Program-made: the position numbers and the translations under genes
NCBI GenBank assembly: GCA_046498385.1
Contig: JAWOAU010000030.1
Span: forward strand, 1-52,656
Direction: 5' to 3'
From: Halarchaeoplasma sp046498385
Lineage (GTDB): Archaea > Thermoplasmatota > Thermoplasmata > Halarchaeoplasmatales > Halarchaeoplasmataceae
DNA: 52,656 nt
Shown: positions 18,671-27,082 of the stretch, in pieces
Layout: each line of letters starts with the position of its first letter
Numbering within the stretch: the stretch's first letter is position 1
The notes under the pieces: model-generated
Databases searched by the model: none
Told to the model about the DNA's origin: nothing
What the model saw: only the letters and a program-made list of their open reading frames with translations

Positions 18671-19847
18671 ACCCCGGATTCGCTATGATGCCTTCAATCG
18701 CGGATAGTGCACATACCGTACTGTTGGCTATGTACACATCACCCTTCCCCATCCTGCCGGGGTAGTTGCGGTTCTGTGTTGTTATGCAGGTCTCACCTTC
18801 GGCCATCAAGCCCTTATCGATGCCGGAACACGGACCGCAGCTCGGGTTCAGTACCATCGCTCCCGCACCCACCAATGCTGATATCAATCCCTCTTTCAAG
18901 GCCGTCTTCAGCACCCTGTCGGATGCAGGTGTTACAAGCAATCTCACGTCGGGATGAACCTTCTTACCCTTTAACACTTCGGCTGCATCCCTGAGGTCAC
19001 TCAGTCGCCCGCTCGCACAGGAGCCGATGAACACCTGATCAATGGTTTTGCCGCATACTTCAGACACGGATTTCACGTTGTAGGGCTTGTGGGGCACAGC
19101 CACCAGGGGTTCATCTACCGATATATCCACGGTTTCCACGCACCTCTCTTCCTCGGATAATGAAATATCCTTTTGTTCGTAGATATGGAATTCTTTGAGG
19201 TACGTTCTGGTGATGTAATCAGGCGGGAAAAAAGCGAATTTGGCACCGGTCTCGGCGGCCATGTTTGCCACGGTCATGCGGTGATCCATGTTGATGCCCG
19301 CACGGTCCGAAAACTCTACGCCTTTATAGTTACCGTCGTAACCTATCTTTCCCAGCATGGCCAGGGCGATATCCGTCCCTATCTGTCCCTTGAGTATGTT
19401 CACGCGGATGATCTCCGGGACCTTGAACCACGTTTTGCCTTCCTTGAGTATCTCGACGATATCGCTGGCACCGAAGCCTATGCCGAATGCGCCCAGTGCA
19501 CCGTACATGGTGGAATGACTGTCTATACCCGCTACCAATTCCCCCGGCAAGACCCGCCCTTCGCACATTATCTGGTGACATATACCCTTGCCTTCCACAT
19601 GATCCAAAATCCCTTTCTCCTTGACGAACCTTCGGTGTGCTTTAACGAACTCCGCCCTTTCAACGGTACTGGGTGGACAGAAATGATCCACTACATTGGT
19701 AACCCTGTCCGGGTCCCATATTTCATGGATCTCCATCTGGTCGAATATCAAGGGTGTGTTTCCATCGTGGAGCATGACCCGGTCCACTTCCCTAATCACA
19801 TATTCCCCTTCCTTCCCACCGAACAACTTCTCGGAAATCGTGGTCAT
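18654..19847 (-). CDS. LeuC/HacA-type dehydratase large subunit (aconitase family)
   Basis: This 397-residue aconitase-superfamily protein isomerises a 2- or 3-hydroxy tricarboxylic-type acid with a [4Fe-4S] cluster. Cluster ligands are visible: Cys in FIGSCASGRLSDLRDAA, and two in NPSCGPCSGIDKG. It also has VAGIDSHSTMYGALGAFGIGFGASDI and TQNRNYPGRMGKGDVY. Its start overlaps the stop of the upstream condensing enzyme by 4 bases (ATGA), and its end overlaps leuD. Candidates are isopropylmalate, homoaconitate, citramalate-type or a longer-chain substrate; the sequence alone does not decide. No LeuB-type dehydrogenase lies in the window, so the cycle must be completed elsewhere. Confidence 0.9.
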   Translation of the reverse strand: MTTISEKLFGGKEGEYVIREVDRVMLHDGNTPLIFDQMEIHEIWDPDRVTNVVDHFCPPSTVERAEFVKAHRRFVKEKGILDHVEGKGICHQIMCEGRVLPGELVAGIDSHSTMYGALGAFGIGFGASDIVEILKEGKTWFKVPEIIRVNILKGQIGTDIALAMLGKIGYDGNYKGVEFSDRAGINMDHRMTVANMAAETGAKFAFFPPDYITRTYLKEFHIYEQKDISLSEEERCVETVDISVDEPLVAVPHKPYNVKSVSEVCGKTIDQVFIGSCASGRLSDLRDAAEVLKGKKVHPDVRLLVTPASDRVLKTALKEGLISALVGAGAMVLNPSCGPCSGIDKGLMAEGETCITTQNRNYPGRMGKGDVYIANSTVCALSAIEGIIANPGCDNAG

Positions 19848-21079
19848 CCTTGTTTCCTCACTTCTTCAACCAGTTCCCAGAACCGTTCTTCCGGGAACCC
19901 GAGCAGTGTTCGGTTGTATTCGTCCATGGTTGACAGAAAACGGTCCACCCTTTGCTGCCTGTCCAGGGTTTTCTCCTCCTCGATACGATCCAAAACCGCC
20001 TGTATCTCTTGCTCCGTTAAAGTTAAGTCCCTGGTATCCAGGAGCATCTTCACGTTGGTTGGCCCGGAATGTTTACCCAGGACGAACTCCCGTTCACGCC
20101 CGACCTCATGGGGTGCTATGGGTTCGTAGGAGCCCGCATGGGCCAGGACACCGGATACGTGTACCTCGCTCTCGTGCCGGTATGAGTTGAATCCGCAGAT
20201 CGGCTTCTGTGGTGAGAGGTACACCCCTGATTTTCTTTCCACCAGCTTGCAGAGCTCGTACAGTTTGGTTGTGTCCATCCCCGTGGGTATGCCAAGCAAT
20301 TTTTCAACGTTCATCACTACCTCTTCCAGGGCGGCGTTTCCCGAACTGTCTCCCAGGGAGTTGACTGTAAGTGTGGGATATTCAACACCCGCCTGTACCG
20401 CCGCCACGGTGTTCGCACCGGCCAGGCCGAAGTCATTGTGGCAGTGAACCCCCCACCGTCCTCCCACATGATCAACAAGTTCGGCGGTGAAGGAGTACAT
20501 GGCCTCGGGTGTTATGGAGCTGGTGGTGTCACAGATGATCATACGTCTAGCACCCCTTTCGTGAACCTCCTTGAGCAGTTTCTTGACAAAGTCAAAATCG
20601 GACCTGGTCGTGTCCTCGCTGATGAAGTCGAAATTTACCCCCCGTTCTTGAATATAGTCCATGGCATCCAGCACCTTTTTCCGGCAGTCCTCTTCCGTCA
20701 TGTTTTGCTTGTAGTGCAGATGAAACTTGCTGGTGGTGTGGAACATGTATAGGTCCTGCACACCGAGGTCGATCGCCATGTCTATGTCTTTTTTTTCACA
20801 GCGCACGGTCGCCCCCACCTCGGCCTTGAGACCGAGCTCTACAAGGGCCTTGATGGATTCTCTCTCACCCTTTGACATCATGGGGAATCCCGCATCGATA
20901 ACTGCGATACCGGCGTCATCCATCATCTGAGCAAGTTCGATCTTGTCATCCACGTCGAATATGACTCCAGGGCTCTGCTCGCCGCCTCTCAGTGTTTCAT
21001 CCCAGACGAAGACCTCTTTCGGAAGACGCTTTTTGTTCATGAATCGCGAGTTGTTATCAATTATCAAAGGGTCCATCAT
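19844..21079 (-). CDS. DRE-TIM condensing enzyme (2-isopropylmalate/homocitrate/citramalate synthase family)
   Basis: The protein has 411 residues. The metal and catalytic elements of the family are visible: D27-ETLR31-GGEQSPG near the start, the HCHNDFGLA metal-binding HxH, and NSLGDSSGNAALEEVV. The usual TLRDGEQ motif has Gly in place of the Asp. The length fits the catalytic barrel with subdomains and without the leucine-binding regulatory domain of LeuA, arguing against classic feedback-inhibited isopropylmalate synthase. The family condenses acetyl-CoA with a 2-oxo acid. This is the first gene of the operon with the LeuC/LeuD pair, so the three should carry out 2-oxoacid chain extension up to the dehydrogenase step. 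Homocitrate-type, citramalate-type or a longer-chain product are all possible. Confidence 0.85.
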   Translation of the reverse strand: MMDPLIIDNNSRFMNKKRLPKEVFVWDETLRGGEQSPGVIFDVDDKIELAQMMDDAGIAVIDAGFPMMSKGERESIKALVELGLKAEVGATVRCEKKDIDMAIDLGVQDLYMFHTTSKFHLHYKQNMTEEDCRKKVLDAMDYIQERGVNFDFISEDTTRSDFDFVKKLLKEVHERGARRMIICDTTSSITPEAMYSFTAELVDHVGGRWGVHCHNDFGLAGANTVAAVQAGVEYPTLTVNSLGDSSGNAALEEVVMNVEKLLGIPTGMDTTKLYELCKLVERKSGVYLSPQKPICGFNSYRHESEVHVSGVLAHAGSYEPIAPHEVGREREFVLGKHSGPTNVKMLLDTRDLTLTEQEIQAVLDRIEEEKTLDRQQRVDRFLSTMDEYNRTLLGFPEERFWELVEEVRKQG

Positions 21080-21200
21080 TATATCGATAGGGCATCAAAC
21101 TTCGATTATAAAATGGTTACTGACTGATAACCCAATCCGGTGAAAAATCATCATTTCCCACGGGTAAATTATTTATCTCCCTTGCCATTGATTGAATCAG
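21080..21200. promoter_or_regulatory. Divergent promoter region with two TATA boxes
   Basis: On the minus strand, TTTTATAAT (21105-21114) is centred about 30 bases before the ATG of the condensing-enzyme operon. On the plus strand, AAATTATTTATC (about 21166-21177) is about 30 bases before the ATG at 21201. Both spacings put the transcription start at or a few bases before the start codon, so both mRNAs look leaderless or nearly so. Confidence 0.55.
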
Positions 21201-22112
21201 ATGAACATCAATATTCTGCACCAACAAGGCGACGACGACGTAGCCAGGGTATATCTTGGGACTTTTGGCCAGGATCAAGTAGTAGAATTCGTTGACTCCC
21301 TGGGAGGTGCGGCATCCCGTGATGATAAGTGGGTGGTGATAGTATCAAGCATGGTGGGATGTCCCATAGACTGCAAGTTCTGCGATGCCGGAAGGTTTTA
21401 CAAGGGCAGCCTGTCCACAGATGAGATATTAGCCCAGGTTGACCATATCGTGCGGAAGCATGCTCCGTCGGGCGAGATCTACTCAAAAAAGTTCAAGGTC
21501 CAGTTCGCCAGGATGGGTGAGCCGGCACTCAACGACAGCGTTATCGATGCAATCAAGAAGATACCCGAGATATACCGGGCTGAAAACTACATGCCCTGTA
21601 TCTCAACCGTTGCACCGGCGGGAAGGGAGCGATGGTTCGAGGAGATACTCAAGATCAATCACGAACTGCTCCACGGCAACTTTCAACTTCAGTTCTCCGT
21701 ACACTCCACAGATGAAAAGTACAGGGATTACCTGATACCTTCCAGGAAGTGGAGTCTGGAGCAGATAGCGGAGTACGGAGAAAGGTTCCATATCCATGGC
21801 AGGAAGGTCACACTGAACTTTGCAGTAGGCAGCGATAACCCCATAGACGTGAACAAACTCAGAGAGATCTTCTCACCGCAACATTTCGCCATAAAGATAA
21901 CACCACTTAATCCAACGTTGAATGCCGAAGAACATGATATGATAAACGTATTCGATAAGGAGATGGGGAACAAGCTTCCCGTGGTGAAGGAGATGAGGGA
22001 AGCGGGTTTTGACGTTTACGTCAGCATAGGCGATCTCAGGGAGAACGAGATAAAGAGCAACTGTGGACAGATATTGATGTCCTATATGGAACAAGTAAAC
22101 AGGGAGGAATGA
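21201..22112 (+). CDS. RlmN/Cfr-like radical SAM protein
   Basis: From the ATG at 21201 the protein has 303 residues; a TTG at 21192 is in frame but would lie upstream of the predicted transcription start. It carries the radical SAM motif C54-x3-C58-x2-C61 (GCPIDCKFCDAG), the FARMGEPALND strand, QLQFSVHSTDE and a late Cys in SNCGQ (about residue 288). This matches the methylation Cys in the CGQ element near the C-terminus of RlmN. RlmN and Cfr methylate an adenine of 23S rRNA or tRNA by a two-cysteine radical mechanism. The pattern supports RNA methylation, but the protein is shorter and divergent, so the target is uncertain. It opens a plus-strand cluster; the next gene starts 3 bases downstream. 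Confidence 0.75.
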   Translation: MNINILHQQGDDDVARVYLGTFGQDQVVEFVDSLGGAASRDDKWVVIVSSMVGCPIDCKFCDAGRFYKGSLSTDEILAQVDHIVRKHAPSGEIYSKKFKVQFARMGEPALNDSVIDAIKKIPEIYRAENYMPCISTVAPAGRERWFEEILKINHELLHGNFQLQFSVHSTDEKYRDYLIPSRKWSLEQIAEYGERFHIHGRKVTLNFAVGSDNPIDVNKLREIFSPQHFAIKITPLNPTLNAEEHDMINVFDKEMGNKLPVVKEMREAGFDVYVSIGDLRENEIKSNCGQILMSYMEQVNREE

Positions 22113-22115
22113 ACC

Positions 22116-22757
22116 TTGGCCGGAACGGCTTACATAAACGAAGATGACTTGGAGCAGAAAACTCAGCAGTGGTTGAATTCGCTACCCTTGAGAAGGAGAT
22201 GGGAAAACGTACCTCGATGGTCCGATAGTGCACTTCTGGTCATAGACATGCAGAATATTTTCGTCGAGGAGAACTCGCCTTCGTTTTTACCGGCTGCACA
22301 GGTGATCGTCCACAATATAAACGAACTGGCGGATACCTTTCATGAACATGGAGGCAAGATGATCTACACACGACATGTTCAGGAAGATGGGGACGAGGGT
22401 ATCATGGACGAATGGTGGGGTGACATAATACGTGAAGGAAAGAGTGCGGAACTCTGGAAGGGATTGGATGTGAAGGGAGAGACGATCACCAAACCAAGAT
22501 ACTCGGCCTTCCACAGGACGGAATTGAATGAATCGCTGCAGGGCATAGAGAACGTGTTCATCACCGGTGTACTCACGGACATATGCTGTGAGACCACTGC
22601 CAGGTACGCCTTTATCGATGATTACCGGGTTTTCTTTTTAGCGGATGCTACGGCTACCATCACCGAAGATATACACTTATCCTCACTGAAATCACTATGT
22701 CACGGGTTCGCGGAGATATTATCATGCAAGGAAGCGATGCAACGGTTGCAGTCGTAG
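22116..22757 (+). CDS. Isochorismatase-family (cysteine hydrolase) protein
   Basis: The 213-residue protein starts at a TTG 3 bases after the radical SAM gene. The catalytic triad of the isochorismatase/nicotinamidase fold is visible: D44 in LLVIDMQN, K126 in TITKPRYSAF, and C157 in GVLTDICCETT. Members hydrolyse amides or ethers such as nicotinamide, N-carbamoyl compounds or isochorismate. The specific metal-binding motif of nicotinamidase is not clear, so the substrate is left open. Its 3' end overlaps the start of the following flavoprotein, suggesting coupling. Confidence 0.82.
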   Translation: MAGTAYINEDDLEQKTQQWLNSLPLRRRWENVPRWSDSALLVIDMQNIFVEENSPSFLPAAQVIVHNINELADTFHEHGGKMIYTRHVQEDGDEGIMDEWWGDIIREGKSAELWKGLDVKGETITKPRYSAFHRTELNESLQGIENVFITGVLTDICCETTARYAFIDDYRVFFLADATATITEDIHLSSLKSLCHGFAEILSCKEAMQRLQS

Positions 22758-23554
22758 GGGGAGGACCCGCGGGAGTGGCTGCGGCCTACCAGTGCAAACG
22801 AGAGGGGATAGAGAACATCGTGCTGATCGAGAAAGAAAGGATCGGAGGGCTCATACGGTACGCCAATAAGATCGAAAATATTCCGGGGTTTATGGGGATG
22901 GAGGGGAGGGCGGTTGCACAAAAGCTGGAAAATCTGCTGGAGGATGCGGATATAGTTACGATAGGAGAGGAAGTTGAAGGCATAAGCAAAGAAGATGGAT
23001 TTTTCAAGCTGATTTTCAAAAACGATGTTTTAAGATGCAGATACCTGATCATTGCCACGGGCACCGTCCCCAGGACGCTTGGTATTCCCGGGGAGATATG
23101 CCACCCGCCCTGGAGAGATTACAGCGGGGAACGGGTATTGGTAGTGGGCGGCGGTGATGCGGCCTATGATTACGCTCTCAGGATAAACCGTTTCGGTGGT
23201 GATGTCACCATACTGTCCAGGAACGTATCCGCCGTTGGAACCCTTTTGGAACAGGTAAAAAATGCAGGTATATCGGAAGAAAAAGGGGAGATACGATCGT
23301 GGGAAAAGGAAGGGGATGTTTATGTGATAAGAACCGCTGACAATACATACTCCTGCGATTTAATGGTCACCGCTATAGGCCGGACTCCAAACATCCCCGC
23401 AGAGGATCATGGTGAAGTCGAATTCCCCAACGGTAAGACGTCCGTCCCGGGTCTTTACGTGATAGGTTCTTCGGTACTGGGCAGGTATCGCCAGCTGACC
23501 CTTTGCTGGGGCATGGGGATAGCTGCGGCCATGGACATAGAACGAATGGAATAG
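22724..23554 (+). CDS. Thioredoxin-reductase-like flavoprotein lacking the CxxC pair
   Basis: From the ATG at 22724 the protein has 276 residues; an ATG at 22697 would add nine. It has the FAD motif (VAVVGGGPAGVAAAYQC), the ATGTVPRTLGIPGE stretch, a second nucleotide-binding motif (VLVVGGGDAAYDYA) and the closing GLYVIGSSVLG flavin element. The redox-active CATC loop that normally lies between the last two is replaced by a short CHPPWRDYSGERV, so it cannot reduce thioredoxin in the usual way. Ferredoxin/NADP reductase-like or other NAD(P)H-linked electron transfer is possible. It overlaps the isochorismatase gene by 34 bases. Confidence 0.8.
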   Translation: MQGSDATVAVVGGGPAGVAAAYQCKREGIENIVLIEKERIGGLIRYANKIENIPGFMGMEGRAVAQKLENLLEDADIVTIGEEVEGISKEDGFFKLIFKNDVLRCRYLIIATGTVPRTLGIPGEICHPPWRDYSGERVLVVGGGDAAYDYALRINRFGGDVTILSRNVSAVGTLLEQVKNAGISEEKGEIRSWEKEGDVYVIRTADNTYSCDLMVTAIGRTPNIPAEDHGEVEFPNGKTSVPGLYVIGSSVLGRYRQLTLCWGMGIAAAMDIERME

Positions 23555-23592
23555 ACACAAAAAGATATACACCACCTTACCGATAACCGTTC

Positions 23593-24351
23593 ATGATACA
23601 GAAGATACTATGGGGAGAGATGACCCGTCTTGAGTTAAAGAGTTTGAGTGAAAAGGTGGATACCGTTCTTCTGCCCGTGGGCAGCATAGAACAGCACGGT
23701 CCTCACCTGCCTCTGGACACGGATTCCTTCGATGCGATGTACATCCTGGAAGAAGCCGTTAAAAGGCTGGATGACCCAAAGCCGCCTATACTGCCCGCCG
23801 TATCCTACGGCCTGAGCGAGCATCATATGGGTTTCAAGGGAACGGTTACCCTGCGGCCGGAAACGTTAGCTGCCTTGGTAACGGACATAGGCACCTCCGT
23901 CAGGGAACATGGATTCAGGAAGATGTTCATCTACAACGCCCACGGAGGGAACACCAACGTGCTCAGGGAAAGTGCGATCCGCCTGAAGTACGATACCGGT
24001 CTTCAGGTTTACATGGACAGCGGGGAGTCAATGGAACCCGGTAAAAAGGAGCTGGTGAAAAGTGAGAATGATGTCCACGCCGGAGAGTACGAAACCTCCA
24101 CCAGTTTGGTAAATCGAGGGAAACTGATCGATGAAAACAAGATCATGAAACCGAATCTAACGTTCCCCCATCCTCACATGGAGTTCGACCATCGACCTTC
24201 CTTCTTCTTCACATGGTACACCCATGAGATAACTGATACCGGCGCGATAGGGGACCCGACAAAGGCGAGTGTTGAAAAGGGAAAGGAGCTTTGGGAGAGG
24301 GGTATCGACTTACTGGCAAAGAGGATAGCCATAGTTAGCCAACAGAAATAG
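23593..24351 (+). CDS. Creatininase-family amidohydrolase
   Basis: The 252 residues carry the creatininase-fold metal ligands: E33-x-H35 in GSIEQHGPHLPLDTD with D44, the YNAHGGNTN loop, and Glu in DVHAGEYETS. The archaeal branch includes ArfB, the formamide hydrolase of flavin and F420 synthesis, and the mycofactocin peptidase MftE also belongs to the family. Length and motifs fit either; I cannot choose from sequence alone. It is read in the same direction as its neighbours with a 38-base gap upstream. Confidence 0.82.
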   Translation: MIQKILWGEMTRLELKSLSEKVDTVLLPVGSIEQHGPHLPLDTDSFDAMYILEEAVKRLDDPKPPILPAVSYGLSEHHMGFKGTVTLRPETLAALVTDIGTSVREHGFRKMFIYNAHGGNTNVLRESAIRLKYDTGLQVYMDSGESMEPGKKELVKSENDVHAGEYETSTSLVNRGKLIDENKIMKPNLTFPHPHMEFDHRPSFFFTWYTHEITDTGAIGDPTKASVEKGKELWERGIDLLAKRIAIVSQQK

Positions 24352-24381
24352 TTTTTAACCTCCCCGCACTTTCGAAGGTCG

Positions 24382-24909
24382 ATGTGGAAATCCGTGCTGT
24401 TAGGTATCCTTGCCTTCGTTCCGGCCCTGGTAGCAAATTCACTTGCAGTGGTATTCGGAGGAAGGGGATCGTCCATGGACTTTGGTGTTAAATTACAAGG
24501 TAAACGATTGTTAGGTGACGGGAAAACATGGAGTGGATTTTTCGGGGGGGCTATCAGCGCAGGTTTGCTCGGTCTGGTACTCAACGTCACACCCCTTGAC
24601 CTTTATCCTAATCTACTATTACCTTTTATGTTATCGTTCGGCTCCATGTTGGGTGACCTAATGGGGAGTTTGATCAAAAGGAGAGCAGGTTGGAAAAGAG
24701 GGGAAAACGTACCCATACTTGATCAATACGATTTCGTTTTCGGGTCCTTTTTAATATGCATGCTTTCCTACCCCGGCTGGACGATTGATACTTACTTCAA
24801 GGGTTACGGGTTATCGACCTTTATCATCATATTGATAGCGGTCCCCGCCCTTCACAGGGGAGTTAACATAATCGGATACAAACTAGGACTGAAAAACGAA
24901 CCATGGTGA
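24382..24909 (+). CDS. carS: CDP-archaeol synthase
   Basis: The 175-residue membrane protein matches CarS, which activates digeranylgeranylglyceryl phosphate with CTP in archaeal lipid synthesis. It shows the family signature: PALVANSLAVVFGG, SMDFGVKLQGKRLLGDGKTWSGFFGG, and a later GSMLGDLMGSLIKRR with DQYDFVFG. About four or five hydrophobic segments are visible and the length is typical. Its stop overlaps the ribosome site of pyrE. This is one of the strongest archaeal markers in the window. Confidence 0.95.
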   Translation: MWKSVLLGILAFVPALVANSLAVVFGGRGSSMDFGVKLQGKRLLGDGKTWSGFFGGAISAGLLGLVLNVTPLDLYPNLLLPFMLSFGSMLGDLMGSLIKRRAGWKRGENVPILDQYDFVFGSFLICMLSYPGWTIDTYFKGYGLSTFIIILIAVPALHRGVNIIGYKLGLKNEPW

Positions 24910-24914
24910 TGCGA

Positions 24915-25421
24915 ATGAAACTAAAAAACATGTTGGAAGAATGCGGAGCGGTTAAATATGGGGATTTTACTCTAACCTCCGGAAAGAAGAGCAAATACTA
25001 TGTGGACATAAAGATGGCCAGCACCAGACCGGACATACTCAGGGTAGTAGCCAAAAAGATGGCGGCCTTCGTTGAGGGCGATAAAATAGCCGGTATGGAA
25101 CTAGGGGCTGTACCGATAGCTGTAGCACTGGCCTTGGAAACCGGACTGCGGTACGTAATGGTGAGAAAGAAAACCAGGTCCCATGGAACCGGCAGCCGAT
25201 TGGAGGGCGTCCTGCACGAAGGAGAGAAGGTAGTAGTTGTGGAGGATGTCGCCACAACCGGTGGTTCATCCGTTGAAACCGTAGAACTGTTAAGAGGAGA
25301 AGGTGCGGTAGTGGAAAAGGTCCTGGTAGTGGTCGACAGAGAAGAAGGCGGGACCCAGGCTTTAAAAGAAATAGATGTGGAATTGATCCCTCTGGTAAGG
25401 GCCCGTGACCTGCTGGATTAA
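24915..25421 (+). CDS. pyrE: Orotate phosphoribosyltransferase
   Basis: The enzyme joins orotate to PRPP to give OMP in pyrimidine synthesis. Visible are FTLTSGKKSKYYVDIK near the N-terminus, GMELGAVPIAVALA, MVRKKTRSHGTGSRLEG, and the PRPP-binding VVVVEDVATTGGSS. I place the start at the ATG at 24915 because GGTGAT lies just before it, overlapping the carS stop; an in-frame ATG at 24903 would add four residues. It ends 4 bases inside the opposite-strand permease gene, so the two are convergent and overlap. Confidence 0.93.
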   Translation: MKLKNMLEECGAVKYGDFTLTSGKKSKYYVDIKMASTRPDILRVVAKKMAAFVEGDKIAGMELGAVPIAVALALETGLRYVMVRKKTRSHGTGSRLEGVLHEGEKVVVVEDVATTGGSSVETVELLRGEGAVVEKVLVVVDREEGGTQALKEIDVELIPLVRARDLLD

Positions 25422-26173
25422 TACAGTTCTTTTTTTGTAAATAGATAAGTACCAAGGGCCAGCAGCACGGCCCATAGGATCATCAAGACCAGCAGGGAGG
25501 CACCCGTGCTCGCGCCGCTGTATTCGGATATGTTCCCATGCTCAAAAAAATTCGACCCCAGGCTGAGTATGAAGTGGTTGATGGTGAACTCCCCTATACG
25601 GCCGGATAATTCACCAACGAAACCTTCCCATACAAAAACGTAAAAGAGTCCCAAATAAACAGGTTTTTTTACGATCAGGCCCATGGTGACGAAAAGAGCG
25701 GTATATACCAAGCTGGATAACAGTATCAGCCAGAGGAAGGATATAAAGTAGTCGAATCGGAACCAGGTCAGCCCGGTGGGAAAAAAGTAAGATAGGTAAG
25801 CAGCCGTAGTTATGAAGACCATGACAAAGCTTACGGAGACGAAGGCGGAGATATAATAAGTTAAAAAGGTCAAGCTACGGTGAACAGGGGCGGTGAGGAC
25901 GTTTATTATACTCCTATCTTCGATATCGCTTCTGATAATACTAGTACCGTAAACCATAGCCAATAGAACGGAAAAAAAGGATATCACCAAGCTGTCCATC
26001 ATGTTCACACCGGTGCCTAAGCTGCCGTTTTCCCGAGAACCATAGAACATAACAACCACGAGGAAGATGGTTATGATTATGGGGACATAAACTCTCTTCC
26101 CCAGTACGGTACTTCGGATGGAGTCCATGGCGAGTGTTTTTATCGCTGATATATCTCGATTCATCTCAACCAC
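25418..26173 (-). CDS. ABC-2 type transporter permease
   Basis: The 251-residue protein has about six hydrophobic segments, beginning with VYVPIIITIFLVVVMFYGS and ending in LLVLMILWAVLLALGTYLF. A cytoplasmic segment after the first helix pair (IIRSDIEDRSIINVLTAPV) is typical of ABC-2 exporters. Its start overlaps the upstream ATPase gene by 8 bases, so the two form one exporter. Substrate unknown. Confidence 0.82.
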   Translation of the reverse strand: MVEMNRDISAIKTLAMDSIRSTVLGKRVYVPIIITIFLVVVMFYGSRENGSLGTGVNMMDSLVISFFSVLLAMVYGTSIIRSDIEDRSIINVLTAPVHRSLTFLTYYISAFVSVSFVMVFITTAAYLSYFFPTGLTWFRFDYFISFLWLILLSSLVYTALFVTMGLIVKKPVYLGLFYVFVWEGFVGELSGRIGEFTINHFILSLGSNFFEHGNISEYSGASTGASLLVLMILWAVLLALGTYLFTKKELY

Positions 26174-27080
26174 GCATCAAATATTTAAATATGGATTCAA
26201 GGTCCTCATCTTTACTGTAAACTTCTTTGATATCATAGTCTTTTTCGATCACCAGTTTTGAAAATATTTCGTAGAACTCTTCAAGTTCGGATACTTTGAC
26301 TGTCAATTGGTGGTTAACCACATCAACCGATTTAACCCATTCATATTCCAGCAAGTCCTTGGCCAACCGGCGGCGCTCATCACAGCTTATCACGATGTTG
26401 TGGGGATATTGATCCAGTAAAGTGCGCATCTCGGATATCGTACCGTAGGCTATAGAACGGCCGCGGTAAAGTAGAACGACATTGTTGGTCACCCGTTCTA
26501 TGTCCTGAAGAACATGGGAGCTGATTATGATATTCTTGCCCTCTTGGTGGAGTTTTTCTATTATATGGAAAACATTTTTCCTTACAGTGGGGTCCGTTCC
26601 TGCAAGGGGCTCATCCAAGATGATAAGGGACGGTTCGTGTATTAGAGTGCCTGCTATCTTTATCCTCTGTTTCATCCCCTTACTGTATCCCTGGATCTTT
26701 CGGTCAAGAAATGATACCATATCGACAAGATGGGCCGTGTCTTGAATCCGTTCTTCCAACTGCAAACTTTCCAGACCCCTTAATCCTCCTGTGAATTTTA
26801 AATAGTCATATCCAGATATATTCTCAGGTAAGAACTCGTGATCAGGAAGATAACCCATATGCTGCATCAGTGGATGATTCGCCCAGGGGTTCTGCCCCCT
26901 AACTAAAATATATCCCTTGTTAGGTCGAAGCAGACCCATCATGAGCTTGAACAGTGTACTCTTACCGGCACCGTTGGGGCCCACTACACCAGTTATGCCC
27001 TGCCCTATGTTCAAGGAAAGAGAATTCAGCGCAATGACATCGCCGAACCATTTGGAAAGATTCCTCACCTCAATTAACAA
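26166..27080 (-). CDS. ABC transporter ATP-binding protein
   Basis: This 304-residue ATPase has Walker A (VGPNGAGKST), a Q-loop region (MGYLPDHEFLPENISGYDYL), a signature motif of the YSKGMKQR form, Walker B (LIILDEPLAGTDP) and the switch His (IIISSHVL). A C-terminal extension of about 90 residues follows, as in the drug/antibiotic-export (CcmA/NatA-like) group. It is the ATPase of the second exporter unit in a four-gene cluster, with its ATG 3 bases after the preceding permease stop. Confidence 0.92.
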   Translation of the reverse strand: MLIEVRNLSKWFGDVIALNSLSLNIGQGITGVVGPNGAGKSTLFKLMMGLLRPNKGYILVRGQNPWANHPLMQHMGYLPDHEFLPENISGYDYLKFTGGLRGLESLQLEERIQDTAHLVDMVSFLDRKIQGYSKGMKQRIKIAGTLIHEPSLIILDEPLAGTDPTVRKNVFHIIEKLHQEGKNIIISSHVLQDIERVTNNVVLLYRGRSIAYGTISEMRTLLDQYPHNIVISCDERRRLAKDLLEYEWVKSVDVVNHQLTVKVSELEEFYEIFSKLVIEKDYDIKEVYSKDEDLESIFKYLMRG

Positions 27081-27082
27081 TC

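Noticed and set aside
19173..20129. 318-codon plus-strand frame across the dehydratase and condensing-enzyme genes
   Set aside because: It is the antisense of two conserved enzyme genes, has no protein-like motifs and no promoter or ribosome site.
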